Positions 17,256-27,823 of a DNA stretch of 64,000 bases are shown piece by piece (the stretch's first letter is position 1; each line of letters starts with the position of its first letter). The position numbers and the translations under genes are program-made. The stretch lies in NCBI GenBank assembly GCA_963770635.1, contig CAVYQI010000004.1, positions 1 to 64,000 on the forward strand, in the 5' to 3' direction. The DNA comes from DASZIT01 sp963770635. Lineage in GTDB: Bacteria > Actinomycetota > Acidimicrobiia > Acidimicrobiales > RAAP-2. The notes beneath the pieces are model-generated. The model was not told the DNA's origin. It searched no databases and worked only from the letters and a program-made list of their open reading frames with translations.

Positions 17256-17558
17256 CTATTTGAGACCGAGGGTGACCCCGTCGATCTGCTTGGCCAGGTC
17301 GATGTCCTTGTAGGTGATGCCGCCCGAGTCGTGGGTCATCAGTGCCAGGGTCACCCGGTTGTAACGGATGTCGATGTCGGGATGGTGGTTGGCCGCCTCG
17401 GCCAGGGCGCCGACCGCGTTCACGAAGGCGAGTGATCCGACGAAGCCGTCACAGGCCACCGTCTTGACCAGCTGACCGCCGATCAGTTCCCACTCCGGGG
17501 CGCCGGCGCCGAAAAGTGCCTCGCCGAGTTCACTGTCACTGAGTACCGGCTCGCTCAT
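17256..17558 (-). CDS. Pterin-4a-carbinolamine dehydratase
   Basis: A 100-residue PCD/DCoH-family enzyme that dehydrates 4a-hydroxytetrahydrobiopterin. The signature ANHHPDIDIRYNRV holds the catalytic His pair, followed by LALMTHDSGGITYKDIDLA. Length and domain are complete. No pterin-dependent hydroxylase is seen in the window, so a role in molybdopterin or other pterin metabolism is possible. It lies 29 bases after the end of the P450 gene on the same strand and could be cotranscribed with it. Confidence 0.85.
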   Translation of the reverse strand: MSEPVLSDSELGEALFGAGAPEWELIGGQLVKTVACDGFVGSLAFVNAVGALAEAANHHPDIDIRYNRVTLALMTHDSGGITYKDIDLAKQIDGVTLGLK

Positions 17559-17587
17559 GGAACTGTCCTCCTCTCGATGCTCACAAC

Positions 17588-18799
17588 CTAGGCCGGCGTC
17601 CCCAGTGGGGCGGCGGGGGTGAAGGTCACCGGCATGGTCTCATAGCCGGACACGAAGTTGGCCTCCCGCATGGGGGGCTCGGCCTCGTCCACCAGCGCCA
17701 GGTCGGGGAGCCGGTCGAGGAGCCGGTCGAACATGACCCGCATCTCCATCCGGGCCAACCGGTTGCCCAGACAGAAGTGGGCACCGAAGCCGAAGGCCAG
17801 ATGGTCGTTGGGGGTCCGGGTGATGTCGAAGGTATCGGGATCGTCGAACACCCGCTCGTCCCGGTTGGCCGACGGGTAGAGCAGCAGGAGCTTCTGACCC
17901 TGCCGCAGGGTCTCCCCGTGCAGTTCCACGTCCCGGGTCATGGTCCGGGCCATGTTCTTGATGGGGGTGACCCAGCGCAACATCTCCTCCACCGCGGTGG
18001 TCATCAACGACCGATCCGCCCGGAGGGCCTCCAGCTGGTCGGGATGCCGGAGCAGCTCGTACATGCCGCCGGTGATCACGTGGCGGGTGGTCTCGTCGCC
18101 GCCGATGAGGATGAGCAGCGACTCGTAGATCAACGACTGGTCGTCGAGCCGGTCGCCGTCGATCTCGGCGTGGACCAGGGTCCCGATCAGGTCGTCGGAT
18201 CGGCCGTCCTTCCGCCGCTGCTCGGTCACCCCCGTCAGGTAACCGGCGTACTCGATGGCGGCGGTGGCGGCCACGTCCATCAGCCCGGGATCCGGCGAGC
18301 CCAACGATTTCAGCATGTCGTCGGACCAGCGCAACAGATCGTCGCGGTCCTCGGGGGCGACGCCCAGCATGTCGCCGATCACCACCATCGGCAACGGCGC
18401 GGCGATGTCCCGGACGAAATCGGCCGAGCCTCTCTCACACACCTTGTCGATGATGTCGTCGCACACCGACCGGATGCCGGCCTCGCTTTCCCGGATCCGC
18501 CCGGGAGTGAAGCCCTCGCTCACCAGCCGGCGCCGCCGGACATGCTCGGGGGCATCGGTGTCGATCATCATCGGGAGGGCATCGGAGTCGGGGCGGATGC
18601 CGCCGGCGTTGGAGAAGGTGTCGGGATCCTTGGAGATCTCCTTGATGTCGGCATAGCGGCTGATGCCCCACACCCCACCCACCTCGTCGAAGTAGGCCGG
18701 GGCGTGCTCCCGCATCCAGGCGTAGGCCGGGAACGGGTCGCCGCCGTAGAACGCCCCGTCGGTCAGCCCGATGTGCAGGTCAGTGGGTTGGGTGGTCAT
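17588..18799 (-). CDS. Cytochrome P450
   Basis: A soluble bacterial P450 of 403 residues. The I-helix motif is GGDETTRH (oxygen activation), the K-helix ExxR is EEMLR, and the heme-binding loop FGFGAHFCLGNRLARME carries the thiolate Cys. Length and motif spacing are normal and the frame is intact. The substrate is unknown, but the lipid- and CoA-rich context suggests sterol or lipid hydroxylation. No ferredoxin gene is adjacent. A 24-bp perfect palindrome lies 19 bases upstream of the ATG and may be its operator. Confidence 0.9.
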   Translation of the reverse strand: MTTQPTDLHIGLTDGAFYGGDPFPAYAWMREHAPAYFDEVGGVWGISRYADIKEISKDPDTFSNAGGIRPDSDALPMMIDTDAPEHVRRRRLVSEGFTPGRIRESEAGIRSVCDDIIDKVCERGSADFVRDIAAPLPMVVIGDMLGVAPEDRDDLLRWSDDMLKSLGSPDPGLMDVAATAAIEYAGYLTGVTEQRRKDGRSDDLIGTLVHAEIDGDRLDDQSLIYESLLILIGGDETTRHVITGGMYELLRHPDQLEALRADRSLMTTAVEEMLRWVTPIKNMARTMTRDVELHGETLRQGQKLLLLYPSANRDERVFDDPDTFDITRTPNDHLAFGFGAHFCLGNRLARMEMRVMFDRLLDRLPDLALVDEAEPPMREANFVSGYETMPVTFTPAAPLGTPA

Positions 18800-18817
18800 G
18801 GATTCCTAGGAAAACAC

Positions 18818-18841
18818 ACAGTTGGACACCTGTCCAACTGT
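18818..18841. promoter_or_regulatory. 24-bp perfect palindrome upstream of P450 gene
   Basis: The half-site ACAGTTGGACA is separated by CC from its exact reverse complement. It sits 19 bases upstream of the start of the P450 at 17588-18799 and directly abuts the stop codon (18842-18844) of the second P450. A two-fold symmetric site of this size fits a TetR-type operator. Read on the minus strand it is followed by TGTGTGTTTTCC, so a terminator hairpin for the upstream P450 is the alternative. No regulator gene is adjacent. Confidence 0.55.
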
Positions 18842-20153
18842 TCAGCCGGCCGGAGACGGGGACGACCGCGGCCGGAAGGTCATCGGCACCTGGCAGACGC
18901 CGGCGTGCTTGTTGGTCCGGGCCCGCTCCACCGGGCCGGCCAGGGTGAATCCCTCCAGCCGGTCGAGCAGCTCGTCGAAGATGCAGCGGATCTCCATCCG
19001 GGCCAGGTTGGCCCCGAGGCAGAAATGGGAGCGGTAGCCGAAGGCAAGGTGGGGGTTCGGGTTCCGCCGGATGTCGAATCGGAACGGGTCCCCGAACACC
19101 GCCTCGTCCCGGTTGGCCGATGGCCACCACAGGGTCACCTTGTCGCCCCGGCGGATCATCTCCCCGCCGCAACTCGGTGTCGGCGGTGGCCGTCCGCCGG
19201 TTGTAGAGGGTGGCGCTGGTCCAGCGCAGGATCTCCTCCACCGCCCCCGGCATCAGGCTCCGGTCGTCGCGGAGGGCGGCCAACTGTTCGGGGTGATCGA
19301 TCAGGGCCACCATGCCCGAGGGCGATCGAGTTCCGGGTGGTCTCGCTCCCGGCGATGACCAGCAGGTTGAAGAACATCAGCAATTCGAGATCGGTGAGCG
19401 GTCGTGGCGCCCCCTCCCCGTCCTCGATGCGGGCCGCGGCCACCGCGGAGATGATGTCGGGTCCCGGACAGCGCTTCTTCTCCTCGATCAACCGGTTCCC
19501 GTACGCCGCCATCGACGCCGCGGCCTCCGCCACCGCCTCGTTGTACTCCCCGAGTTCCCGGCCCTCGTAGGTCGAGGGTGGCGTTCGACCAGGCCATCAG
19601 GTCGGCCCGGTCGTCGTCCGGCACCCCCATCAGCGACGGCCACCGCCTGGAGGGGAAGCTCGACGGCGACCTCGGTGAGGAAGTCGCACGATCGCCGGCC
19701 GGCGATCCCGTCGACGATGACCCGCGACCGGGAGCGCATCTCGTCCTCCATCCGCGCCAGCGCCCGGGGCGCGACCGCCGGGGTGACCAGCCGCCGGATC
19801 CGGTGGTGCCGCGGGTCGTCCATCATGTTGAGCAGCACCCCGGACGCCGTACCCGTAGGGGAGGTCCTCGATGATGGTCCCGCCCCCGGCCGCCCCCGGA
19901 GCCCGCTCCGACGAGAAGACGGCGGCGTCGGACACCGCGGCCAGGACGGCGTCGTGGAGCTCAGGACCCAGAATCCGATCCCGTCGGGGGTGTGGGGTGA
20001 CGAGGGGTGCCACCATACCGGCGCCTCCGCCCGCAACCGGGTGAACACGTCGTCGGGGAACCCGCCGGCGAACAGATCGAGGTCGGTGAGGTCGACGGCC
20101 GCCAGTTCAGGGACTCCGGGTGCCACGCTCCCCCCTCTCGTCTGGTCTCTCAT
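18842..20153 (-). CDS. Cytochrome P450, multiply frameshifted
   Basis: A second P450 (about 437 codons) scattered over three frames with at least five frame changes. Pieces in order are: N-terminus MRDQTRGG to WVLSS; HDAVLAAVSDAAVFSSERAP; LLNMMDDPRHHRIRRLVTP; SLMGVPDDDRADLMAWSNATLD; the I-helix AGSETTRNS; the K-helix EEILRW; and the heme loop FGYRSHFCLGANLARME. Every P450 landmark is present in the right order, so the gene is probably intact in the organism. ATG at 20153 has GGAGGAA about 8 bases upstream. It is tandem with the first P450. Confidence 0.75.
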
Positions 20154-20201
20154 CGTCGGTTCCTCCGGCACCGGCGGACCCGACCGCCGGCCCCCGACCG
20201 G

Positions 20202-21612
<1,411 letters not shown>

Positions 21613-21775
21613 CTCCTCTCGGTGTCGGAATCCTTCGCAACCGTCCCCCGACCATTCCGGGCCGAGACCCTACCTGGTGCCGAGGTCAACGTCGGCAGGG
21701 ACGACGGTCAGCTCCGTTGGGCCCGACATTACGACAGCCCCTCGAGATGGGCAGGCGCACCCGGCCGGGTTGACT

Positions 21776-22294
21776 CTAGAACGGCAGCCCCTGAACATGA
21801 AGGTCGGTCGCCGGCAGCGTGGCTCCTTCGACCAATGGTGTCCAGCAGGTGACCATCGGCATGAGGATCGATCCGGCCGACTGGTCGGCGGTCACGGTGT
21901 GGTCGATCGGAAACCAGCCCATGGCTTCGTAGAACCTCTTCCGCTGGGGGAGGCAGAACAACATGCCGATGGATCCGCGGAGTTCGGCCATCCTGGCCAT
22001 CGCCCCCAACACCACCTGCCGACCGGCGCCGTCGCCGCGGTAGTCGCGATGGAGGATCACGCCCCCGAGCCCGAGGACATCGGTGGTCTGTCCCGCCGAC
22101 GTCTCCACCCGCACCGCGACCCATCCGGCATGGCCGATGAGACGACCCTCCCGGGTCAGCCCCACATGCCCGGTCTTTTCGCGCCACACGATGTCGAGGT
22201 CGGCGGTGGCGAACGGATCCGTCTCCCCATCGACGATCTGGGCGAAGTCGTCGGCACCGAAGTCGGGAAGGTCGATCAACTCCACGAATCTCAA
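21776..22294 (-). CDS. GNAT-family N-acetyltransferase
   Basis: A 172-residue GNAT-fold protein. LGGVILHRDYRGDGAGRQVV is beta 4 and motif A, where RGDGAGR matches the acetyl-CoA pyrophosphate loop (R/Q-x-x-G-x-G/A). FYEAMGWFPID is the usual motif B region. The N-terminal part starts MRFVELIDLPDF. The frame is intact despite lying next to the broken fumC region. The substrate is unknown. Confidence 0.75.
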   Translation of the reverse strand: MRFVELIDLPDFGADDFAQIVDGETDPFATADLDIVWREKTGHVGLTREGRLIGHAGWVAVRVETSAGQTTDVLGLGGVILHRDYRGDGAGRQVVLGAMARMAELRGSIGMLFCLPQRKRFYEAMGWFPIDHTVTADQSAGSILMPMVTCWTPLVEGATLPATDLHVQGLPF

Positions 22295-22326
22295 GGTAGT
22301 CGACCCCGGGCGACCGTCTGGTGGGG

Positions 22327-23193
22327 TCAGCCTTCGCCGAACGCCACCGCCGACACCGCCTTGCCGGCGGCGGCAACCGCTCGGGCGTCATCACCATCTT
22401 CGACCGACACCACACAACCGGTGACGCCGATCTCGGCCATGGCTCGGAGATGATCGGCGAGATGGTCCGGGCCCCCGTCGACCGAACCGCGCCAGATCAC
22501 GCCGACCGCACTTCGGTGCCGCCCGGCTGCCTCGCACTGCCGATCGAGGGCCGTCACCATCGCCCCCACGTCGGTGATCTCCCCGCCTACGACCACCGCG
22601 TCCGCCCCGCCGGCCGCCGGCCCGGCCACCGCCGGATGATCGGCCACCACCAACAGTGGGATGCCGCCGTCCCGTACCGGGCGGGGTCGATTGGAGGCGT
22701 GGTCGAGGTGGTAGAAGCGGCCGTCGTAGGAGGGCGCGTCCTCGGTCAACAGTGCCCGGCAGACATCCAGCTCCTCTCCCAGCCGTTCCATGGGATCCGG
22801 TCGGCCGCCGGCACCCAACCCCAGCGACAGCAAGGCGCGCCCGTGGGAGATCACATCGATGCCGGTGACGATCTTGGCCACCATCGACGGGGACCGCACC
22901 GTCGGGCCCCGGGGGACCACCCCCAGTCCCACCGAATCCGTCCGGGTGGCCAGTGCCCCGAGCAGCGAGTAGGCCTCGAACAGCAACTCGAAACCGCCCG
23001 GCTGGCTCGCCACCGCGCCGGCATGATCGGACACCCACACCGAGTCGAAGCCGCTTTCTTCCGCCCGGCGGGCCATGGAGGCCAGGCGCTCGAACTCCGC
23101 CCTCCGGTCCGGGCGGGTCGCGGGGTCGGGAGCCGGGTCGGGGAGCCGCAATCCCCGTCGCGGGAGCCGCACGCCGTCCGTGGATCCGAGCAC
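22327..23193 (-). CDS. F420-type LLM-family oxidoreductase
   Basis: A 288-residue luciferase-like protein with ARRAEESGFDSVWVSDHAG, a SVGLGVVPRGPTVRSP segment, HGRALLSLGLGAGG (phosphate loop) and EELDVCRALLTEDAPSYDG. The usual first beta strand before the AEFERLASMARRAEE helix is hard to see; the protein starts with a Pro/Arg-rich stretch instead, so the N-terminus may be atypical. GTG at 23193 is chosen; ATG at 23259 is in frame but adds a doubtful leader. The function is unknown. It follows the GNAT gene's start by 32 bases on the same strand. Confidence 0.72.
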   Translation of the reverse strand: MLGSTDGVRLPRRGLRLPDPAPDPATRPDRRAEFERLASMARRAEESGFDSVWVSDHAGAVASQPGGFELLFEAYSLLGALATRTDSVGLGVVPRGPTVRSPSMVAKIVTGIDVISHGRALLSLGLGAGGRPDPMERLGEELDVCRALLTEDAPSYDGRFYHLDHASNRPRPVRDGGIPLLVVADHPAVAGPAAGGADAVVVGGEITDVGAMVTALDRQCEAAGRHRSAVGVIWRGSVDGGPDHLADHLRAMAEIGVTGCVVSVEDGDDARAVAAAGKAVSAVAFGEG

Positions 23194-23277
23194 CGGCCAA
23201 GGGTACCCGGCGGAGGGAACCCATCCCCCAGGCGTGCACGCCTCAACTGTCCGGACCAAACGGTCGATGAACTACCC

Positions 23278-23829
23278 GTGGACGGTCGAGATTCCCACCG
23301 ACGCACCGATGCCGGCTTCACCATGGTGGTGACCATGGCCAGCCTGGTGATCGCCGCCGCGTTGGTGGCCCTGGTGCTCACCGCCACCCTTTCCTCCCAC
23401 GGCACCGCGCAACCCGGCGTCGCCAATGCGCCGGGGGTGGGTTTGGCTGACAACCTCCAAGCCCAACAAGCGTTGTCGACGTCATTGACCGCGGCCACCA
23501 CCAGTGCCGGCGGCACCGGAGATTTCAGTGGTATCACCACCGAGATGCTGTCGGCCGCCAATCCTTCGATCACCTATGTCGCAGGTCCGTCGTCCAGTTC
23601 ATCGGTGGTCAGCATGGCTATCTCGCCGACGAGCGGCAGCGTGACCCTGGTGGCCCGGTCCGCCAGCGGGACCTGCTGGGTGGTATGGGCCGGTTCCGGT
23701 GGAACCTGGTTCGGGGCGCAGACCAACCAGACCTCCTGCCAGGCCCCGTCGCTCGACGCCGCCCCAGTGGCTTCGTCAGCCTCCACCACCGCCATCGGCT
23801 GGCAGCGAAACGGCTTTCCCCCCGCCTGA
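23278..23829 (+). CDS. Prepilin-like secreted protein
   Basis: A 183-residue protein whose N-terminus (GTG start, then DGRDSHRRTDAGFTMVVTMA) looks like a type IV prepilin: a short basic leader, a Gly-Phe-Thr-Met cleavage site and a hydrophobic helix SLVIAAALVALVLTATL. The usual Glu at position +5 of the mature protein is Val. The rest is a Ser/Thr/Gly-rich exported domain with two Cys (SGTCWVVWAG and TSCQAP) about 27 residues apart that could form a disulfide. No pilus assembly gene is nearby. Confidence 0.65.
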   Translation: MDGRDSHRRTDAGFTMVVTMASLVIAAALVALVLTATLSSHGTAQPGVANAPGVGLADNLQAQQALSTSLTAATTSAGGTGDFSGITTEMLSAANPSITYVAGPSSSSSVVSMAISPTSGSVTLVARSASGTCWVVWAGSGGTWFGAQTNQTSCQAPSLDAAPVASSASTTAIGWQRNGFPPA

Positions 23830-23834
23830 GCGGC

Positions 23835-25010
23835 TCAGCGCTTCGACCACCATCCGGCCCCGGCCAGCAGCCGACCGGCACCCACCAGGTCCTCACAGGC
23901 TTCGGCCGCCAGCGCGATGGTGAGCCCGGTTCTCAGCAGAATCGTTTCGAAGGTGGTCGGGGTGTCGTCGACGGCATCCAGTACCGTTCGGCCCGCCTCG
24001 GTAAGAGCCGGCCCCGAACTCATACCCGGCTCCCCGACCGACGAGCGGTTCGTCGTCTCCGGTCGCCCTCCGCGCGCCGCCACCAGAGTGGTCGCCGGTG
24101 GAGCCGGGGCCGGGGTCGGGCGCTCGGATCGGGCCAGCGAAACGGCCACCAGGACATCGGTGGCGTCGCGGACCGGGATGCACCCGTCGACGAGAAGCCC
24201 ATTGGTCCCCTCCGAGGCTCGGCTCCGGACGGATCCGGGAACCGCGGCCACCGGGATGCCGCGTCGGGCCGCCGCCTCCACCGTGTAGAGCGAGCCTCCC
24301 CCGTGGTGGCTCTCGACCACCACCACGACATCGCTGAGAGCGGCGATGATCCGGTTCCGGGCCGGGAACACCTTCGGACGAGGCAGGGTTCCGAGGGGCG
24401 ACTCCGAGAACACCACTCCCCGGGCGACCACCTCCTCCCAGAGCTTGGCGTTGGAGGTCGGGTAGACGACGTCGAGCCCGGTCCCGACGACTGCCGCCGG
24501 GGCCGCCCCGTCTCCGTCGGCCACCCCGAGCGCTCCGGCGTGGGCGGCACCGTCGATCCCCCGAGCCAGTCCCGAGACGACCACCACCCCGGCGGACGCC
24601 AGGTCCCGACCCAGGTCGGCGGCCACCTGGCGTCCGTAGGGGGTGGCCGACCGGGTCCCGATGATGGCCACCCGCCGCCGCTCCTCCAACACCGACGGGT
24701 CTCCATGGGCGAAGAGGACGGCCGGCGCCCCCGGGTCGTTGACCAGCCCGGGCGGATACCGTCCGTCGTTGGGCAGCAGAATCTGGACCCCGGAGCCCTG
24801 GTACAACTCCCCCACCTCCTCCGGATCGGTGGACCGGGCGGCGGCGGCGAACCGACGCTTCGGGTCGCCTGGATTGGTGCCCCGGGTCAGCGCCGCCCAT
24901 GCCTCCACCGGTTCGAGGGTGCTCAACACCAAGGCCAGGCGAACCGGGGTCATCCCCGGCAGGCCGGCCAACGCCGCGGCGTGCGCCATGGTGGTGTCAA
25001 GAGTCGTCAC
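23835..25010 (-). CDS. dprA: DNA-processing protein DprA
   Basis: A 391-residue DprA/Smf protein, which binds incoming single-stranded DNA and loads RecA during transformation. The Rossmann core shows AIIGTRSATPYGRQVA, VVVSGLARGIDGAAH and PARNRIIAALSD. The C-terminal winged-helix domain (about residues 325-391) follows a Pro/Ala linker. Its ATG overlaps the comM stop by four bases (25007-25010). The conserved comM-dprA order matches other actinobacteria. Confidence 0.92.
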   Translation of the reverse strand: MTTLDTTMAHAAALAGLPGMTPVRLALVLSTLEPVEAWAALTRGTNPGDPKRRFAAAARSTDPEEVGELYQGSGVQILLPNDGRYPPGLVNDPGAPAVLFAHGDPSVLEERRRVAIIGTRSATPYGRQVAADLGRDLASAGVVVVSGLARGIDGAAHAGALGVADGDGAAPAAVVGTGLDVVYPTSNAKLWEEVVARGVVFSESPLGTLPRPKVFPARNRIIAALSDVVVVVESHHGGGSLYTVEAAARRGIPVAAVPGSVRSRASEGTNGLLVDGCIPVRDATDVLVAVSLARSERPTPAPAPPATTLVAARGGRPETTNRSSVGEPGMSSGPALTEAGRTVLDAVDDTPTTFETILLRTGLTIALAAEACEDLVGAGRLLAGAGWWSKR

Positions 25011-26551
25011 TGCCGCTCCTTTCCCAACAGCAGGTCCCGTCGACAGCGGAGGAGCAGGGCTTCGTGGACGTGAAGATCGGCAATGTCATCCGCCCCGTCG
25101 AGATCGGCGATGGTGCGGGCGATCCGGTGGACCCGGTGCAGGCCCCGGGCGCTGAGCGAGCCCGATCGCATCCGCGACTCCAGCATCTTCGAGGCTTCAT
25201 CGGTCATCGGGGCGTCGCGTTGGAGGGTGGCGCCCGGCAGTTCTGCGTTGACTCGAACATGACGACCGGCTGTCCTCCGCCGAGCGGCCACCACCCGGGC
25301 GGCCACCGCCTCGGTGGTTTCGCCAGGGATGCATCCGAGCAGATCGTCGACATCGGGTCGGTCGATCCGGATCGCGATATCGAAACGGTCGAGCAGGGGC
25401 GCCGACAACCGCCGGGCGTAGCGTTCCCGGGCCGCCTCGGAACACTCGCACGATCCTGGAGCACCGCCTTGCCCACAGGGGCACGGGTTCATGGCTCCCA
25501 TCAAGATGAACCGGGCCGGAAAGGCCGTCGAGGCTCGAGCCCGACTGACCCGGACGAGGCCCTCTTCCAACGGTTGACGCAGGGCGTCGAGGACCACGGC
25601 GGGGAACTCACCCATTTCGTCGAGGAACAACACCCCGCCGTGGGCCAGGGTGATCTCCCCCGGCCTCATCCAGTTGGACCCACCGCCGATCATCGACACC
25701 GGCGAGGCACCGTGGTGCGGGGCGCGGAACGGTGGGCGGACCATCAGTCCGCCGGGAGGCAGCGGAAGCCCGGCCACCGAGTGGACCCGACTCACCTCCA
25801 GGGCGGTCGACTTGTCGAGCGGTGGCAACAGACCGGGAAGCCGGTTGGCCAGCATGGTCTTCCCCGAGCCGGGTGGTCCGACCAGGAGCAAATGGTGGCC
25901 GCCCGATGCCGCCACCTCCAGCGACCGGCGGGCCCATCGCTGGCCCCGTACATCCGACAGGTCGCGATGGTCGGCCGGGGATACACCCGGGCTTGGATCG
26001 GCTGGTGTCGGATGGGGACCAGGCTGGCGCTGGGAATGCTCCCAGGGCTGGCGACCCCGCAGTCGCTCCACCAGCGCAGCCAGGTTCGGTGCCGATCGGA
26101 TGGCGTGCTCTCCCGACAGGCCGGCCTCGGTGGCACAGACCTCGGGGACCACCAGGACGTGGCTCCCGAGCGCTTCGGCCAGCACCATGGTGCCCGGCAC
26201 CCCCCGGAGGGTGCCGTCGAGACCCAACTCCCCAACGAAGGCCATCCCCTCGACCGCGCCGGGGTGCAGCTCCCCGCTCGCCACCAGCAGCCCGACCGCG
26301 ATCGGCAGGTCCAAGCCGGATCCGCCCTTGCGCACGCCGGACGGCGCCAGATTGACCGTCATCCGGCTGCGTGGCCACGGCAGCCGACTGGTAAGGAGGG
26401 CGGCCCGCACCCGGTCCCTCGACTCCCGCACCGCGGCGTCGGGAAGACCGACCACCGTGAAGCTTGGGAGCCCTCTTGAGGCGTGGACCTCGACCGAGAC
26501 AGGTTTACCGTCGACCCCGATGAGGACGGCGGACGGAATGGTGGCGATCAT
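25007..26551 (-). CDS. comM: YifB/ComM-family AAA+ ATPase
   Basis: A 514-residue ComM-like protein, a hexameric helicase that extends branch migration during natural transformation. The N-terminal domain has RGLPSFTVVGLPDAAVRESR and NLAPSGVRKGGSGLDLP. The AAA+ core has Walker A GPPGSGKTMLA and Walker B-like GGVLFLDEMGEF, then MNPCPCGQGG. ATG at 26551 has GGAGGCGAG immediately upstream. It forms an operon with dprA and is separated by 177 bases from the divergent dehydrogenase gene. Confidence 0.92.
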   Translation of the reverse strand: MIATIPSAVLIGVDGKPVSVEVHASRGLPSFTVVGLPDAAVRESRDRVRAALLTSRLPWPRSRMTVNLAPSGVRKGGSGLDLPIAVGLLVASGELHPGAVEGMAFVGELGLDGTLRGVPGTMVLAEALGSHVLVVPEVCATEAGLSGEHAIRSAPNLAALVERLRGRQPWEHSQRQPGPHPTPADPSPGVSPADHRDLSDVRGQRWARRSLEVAASGGHHLLLVGPPGSGKTMLANRLPGLLPPLDKSTALEVSRVHSVAGLPLPPGGLMVRPPFRAPHHGASPVSMIGGGSNWMRPGEITLAHGGVLFLDEMGEFPAVVLDALRQPLEEGLVRVSRARASTAFPARFILMGAMNPCPCGQGGAPGSCECSEAARERYARRLSAPLLDRFDIAIRIDRPDVDDLLGCIPGETTEAVAARVVAARRRTAGRHVRVNAELPGATLQRDAPMTDEASKMLESRMRSGSLSARGLHRVHRIARTIADLDGADDIADLHVHEALLLRCRRDLLLGKERQ

Positions 26552-26728
26552 CTCGCCTCCGATCGGCACAAACCGGTCCCGGGGACCCAAAGGGGGCCGG
26601 GGCCAGTGGCTGACGATGGAGGGTCGCCACCACCGGGGTGCGAGCGACCACTCGAAGCACCACCGCCACCCTACGCGGAGGGTGTCACCCGGGGAACGGC
26701 CCGGGTCCGGTGATGACAGACTTCGAAC

Positions 26729-27823
26729 ATGGAGTCACCGGGGGCCGAGCCAACCACCCGGGCCCGACCGCTCCGCGTCGTGCAATGGAGCACCGGAATC
26801 GTCGGGTCGGCGGCGCTGCGGGCCATCCTTGACGATCCCCGGCTCGAACTGGTCGGCGTCTCTGCCTTCGGCGCGTCGAAGCTGGGTGTCGACGCCGGGA
26901 CCATCGCCGGGGTCGACCCCGACCACCCGACCGGGGTGATGGCGACCGACGACATCGATGCCCTCCTGGCCCTCGACGCCGACTGCTTCGTCTACATGCC
27001 CCTGTGGCCGGACATCGCCGTACTCGAGCGCATCCTCGAGTCGGGGGCCAACGTCATCACCACCGCCCGACTGGTGACCGGTGCCCACTACGGGGACGAC
27101 GCCGGTGCCCGACTGCGCCGGGCCGCCGAACGGGGCGGCGCCTCCCTGTTCGGGACCGGGATGAATCCGACCCATGTCCCGACCCTGGCCCTGGCCGCCA
27201 CCGCCATGTGCCGGCGGGTCACCCGCATCTCGGTCACCGAGTCCCTCGACTGCGCCCTCTACGGTGCCGCCCCGACCTGGGAGGCCTACGGGTTCGGCAC
27301 GCCCCTCGAGCCCGACCGCCTCAAGTCGGAATTGTGGTCGGCCGAGCCCGACTACCTGGAGATCCTCGACGTCATGGCCTCCGCCCTCGGCGTGACCCTC
27401 GACGACTACACACTCGACGTCGACTACGCCACCGCCGCCGAGGACCGGGACCTCGGGTTCATGACCATCGGCCAGGGGACGGTGGCCGCGCTCGACGCCC
27501 GCTGGGTCGGCCTGGTCGACGAGACGCCGTTCGCGGAGATGCGCACCACCTGGAAGCTCGGCAGCATCTTCGGGTATCACCAGGAGCCGGACTGGCCGCT
27601 GCTCCACGGCTACCGGATCGACATCGACGGCGACCCCGAGGTCCGACTGAAACTGAACTTCGTGCCGGACAATCTCGACAACATCGATGCCGGGGTGACC
27701 ACCGCCCTCCCGGCCATCAACGCCATCCCCGCCGTCTGCTCGGCCCTGCCCGGGATCGTCACCGCGGCTGATCTCCCGCTGGTCACCGGTCGCGGCAGCC
27801 CCGCCGGAACTACCGGCCGTTGA
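26729..27823 (+). CDS. DapB-like NAD(P)-dependent amine dehydrogenase-family protein
   Basis: A 364-residue protein of the group often labelled dihydrodipicolinate reductase-like or 2,4-diaminopentanoate dehydrogenase-like. The N-terminal Rossmann motif is VVQWSTGIVGSAALRAI, followed by a strand ending SAFGASK. The central GTGMNPTHVPTLAL segment is typical. It is common in mycobacteria and relatives and its substrate is not established. It is convergent with the enoyl-CoA hydratase gene (14-base overlap), and both interrupt the comM-yraN order. Confidence 0.72.
   Translation: MESPGAEPTTRARPLRVVQWSTGIVGSAALRAILDDPRLELVGVSAFGASKLGVDAGTIAGVDPDHPTGVMATDDIDALLALDADCFVYMPLWPDIAVLERILESGANVITTARLVTGAHYGDDAGARLRRAAERGGASLFGTGMNPTHVPTLALAATAMCRRVTRISVTESLDCALYGAAPTWEAYGFGTPLEPDRLKSELWSAEPDYLEILDVMASALGVTLDDYTLDVDYATAAEDRDLGFMTIGQGTVAALDARWVGLVDETPFAEMRTTWKLGSIFGYHQEPDWPLLHGYRIDIDGDPEVRLKLNFVPDNLDNIDAGVTTALPAINAIPAVCSALPGIVTAADLPLVTGRGSPAGTTGR

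Noticed and set aside
22321..23277. An in-frame extension of about 319 codons upstream of the prepilin-like gene
   Set aside because: It is antisense to the LLM oxidoreductase; the prepilin leader begins at 23278.
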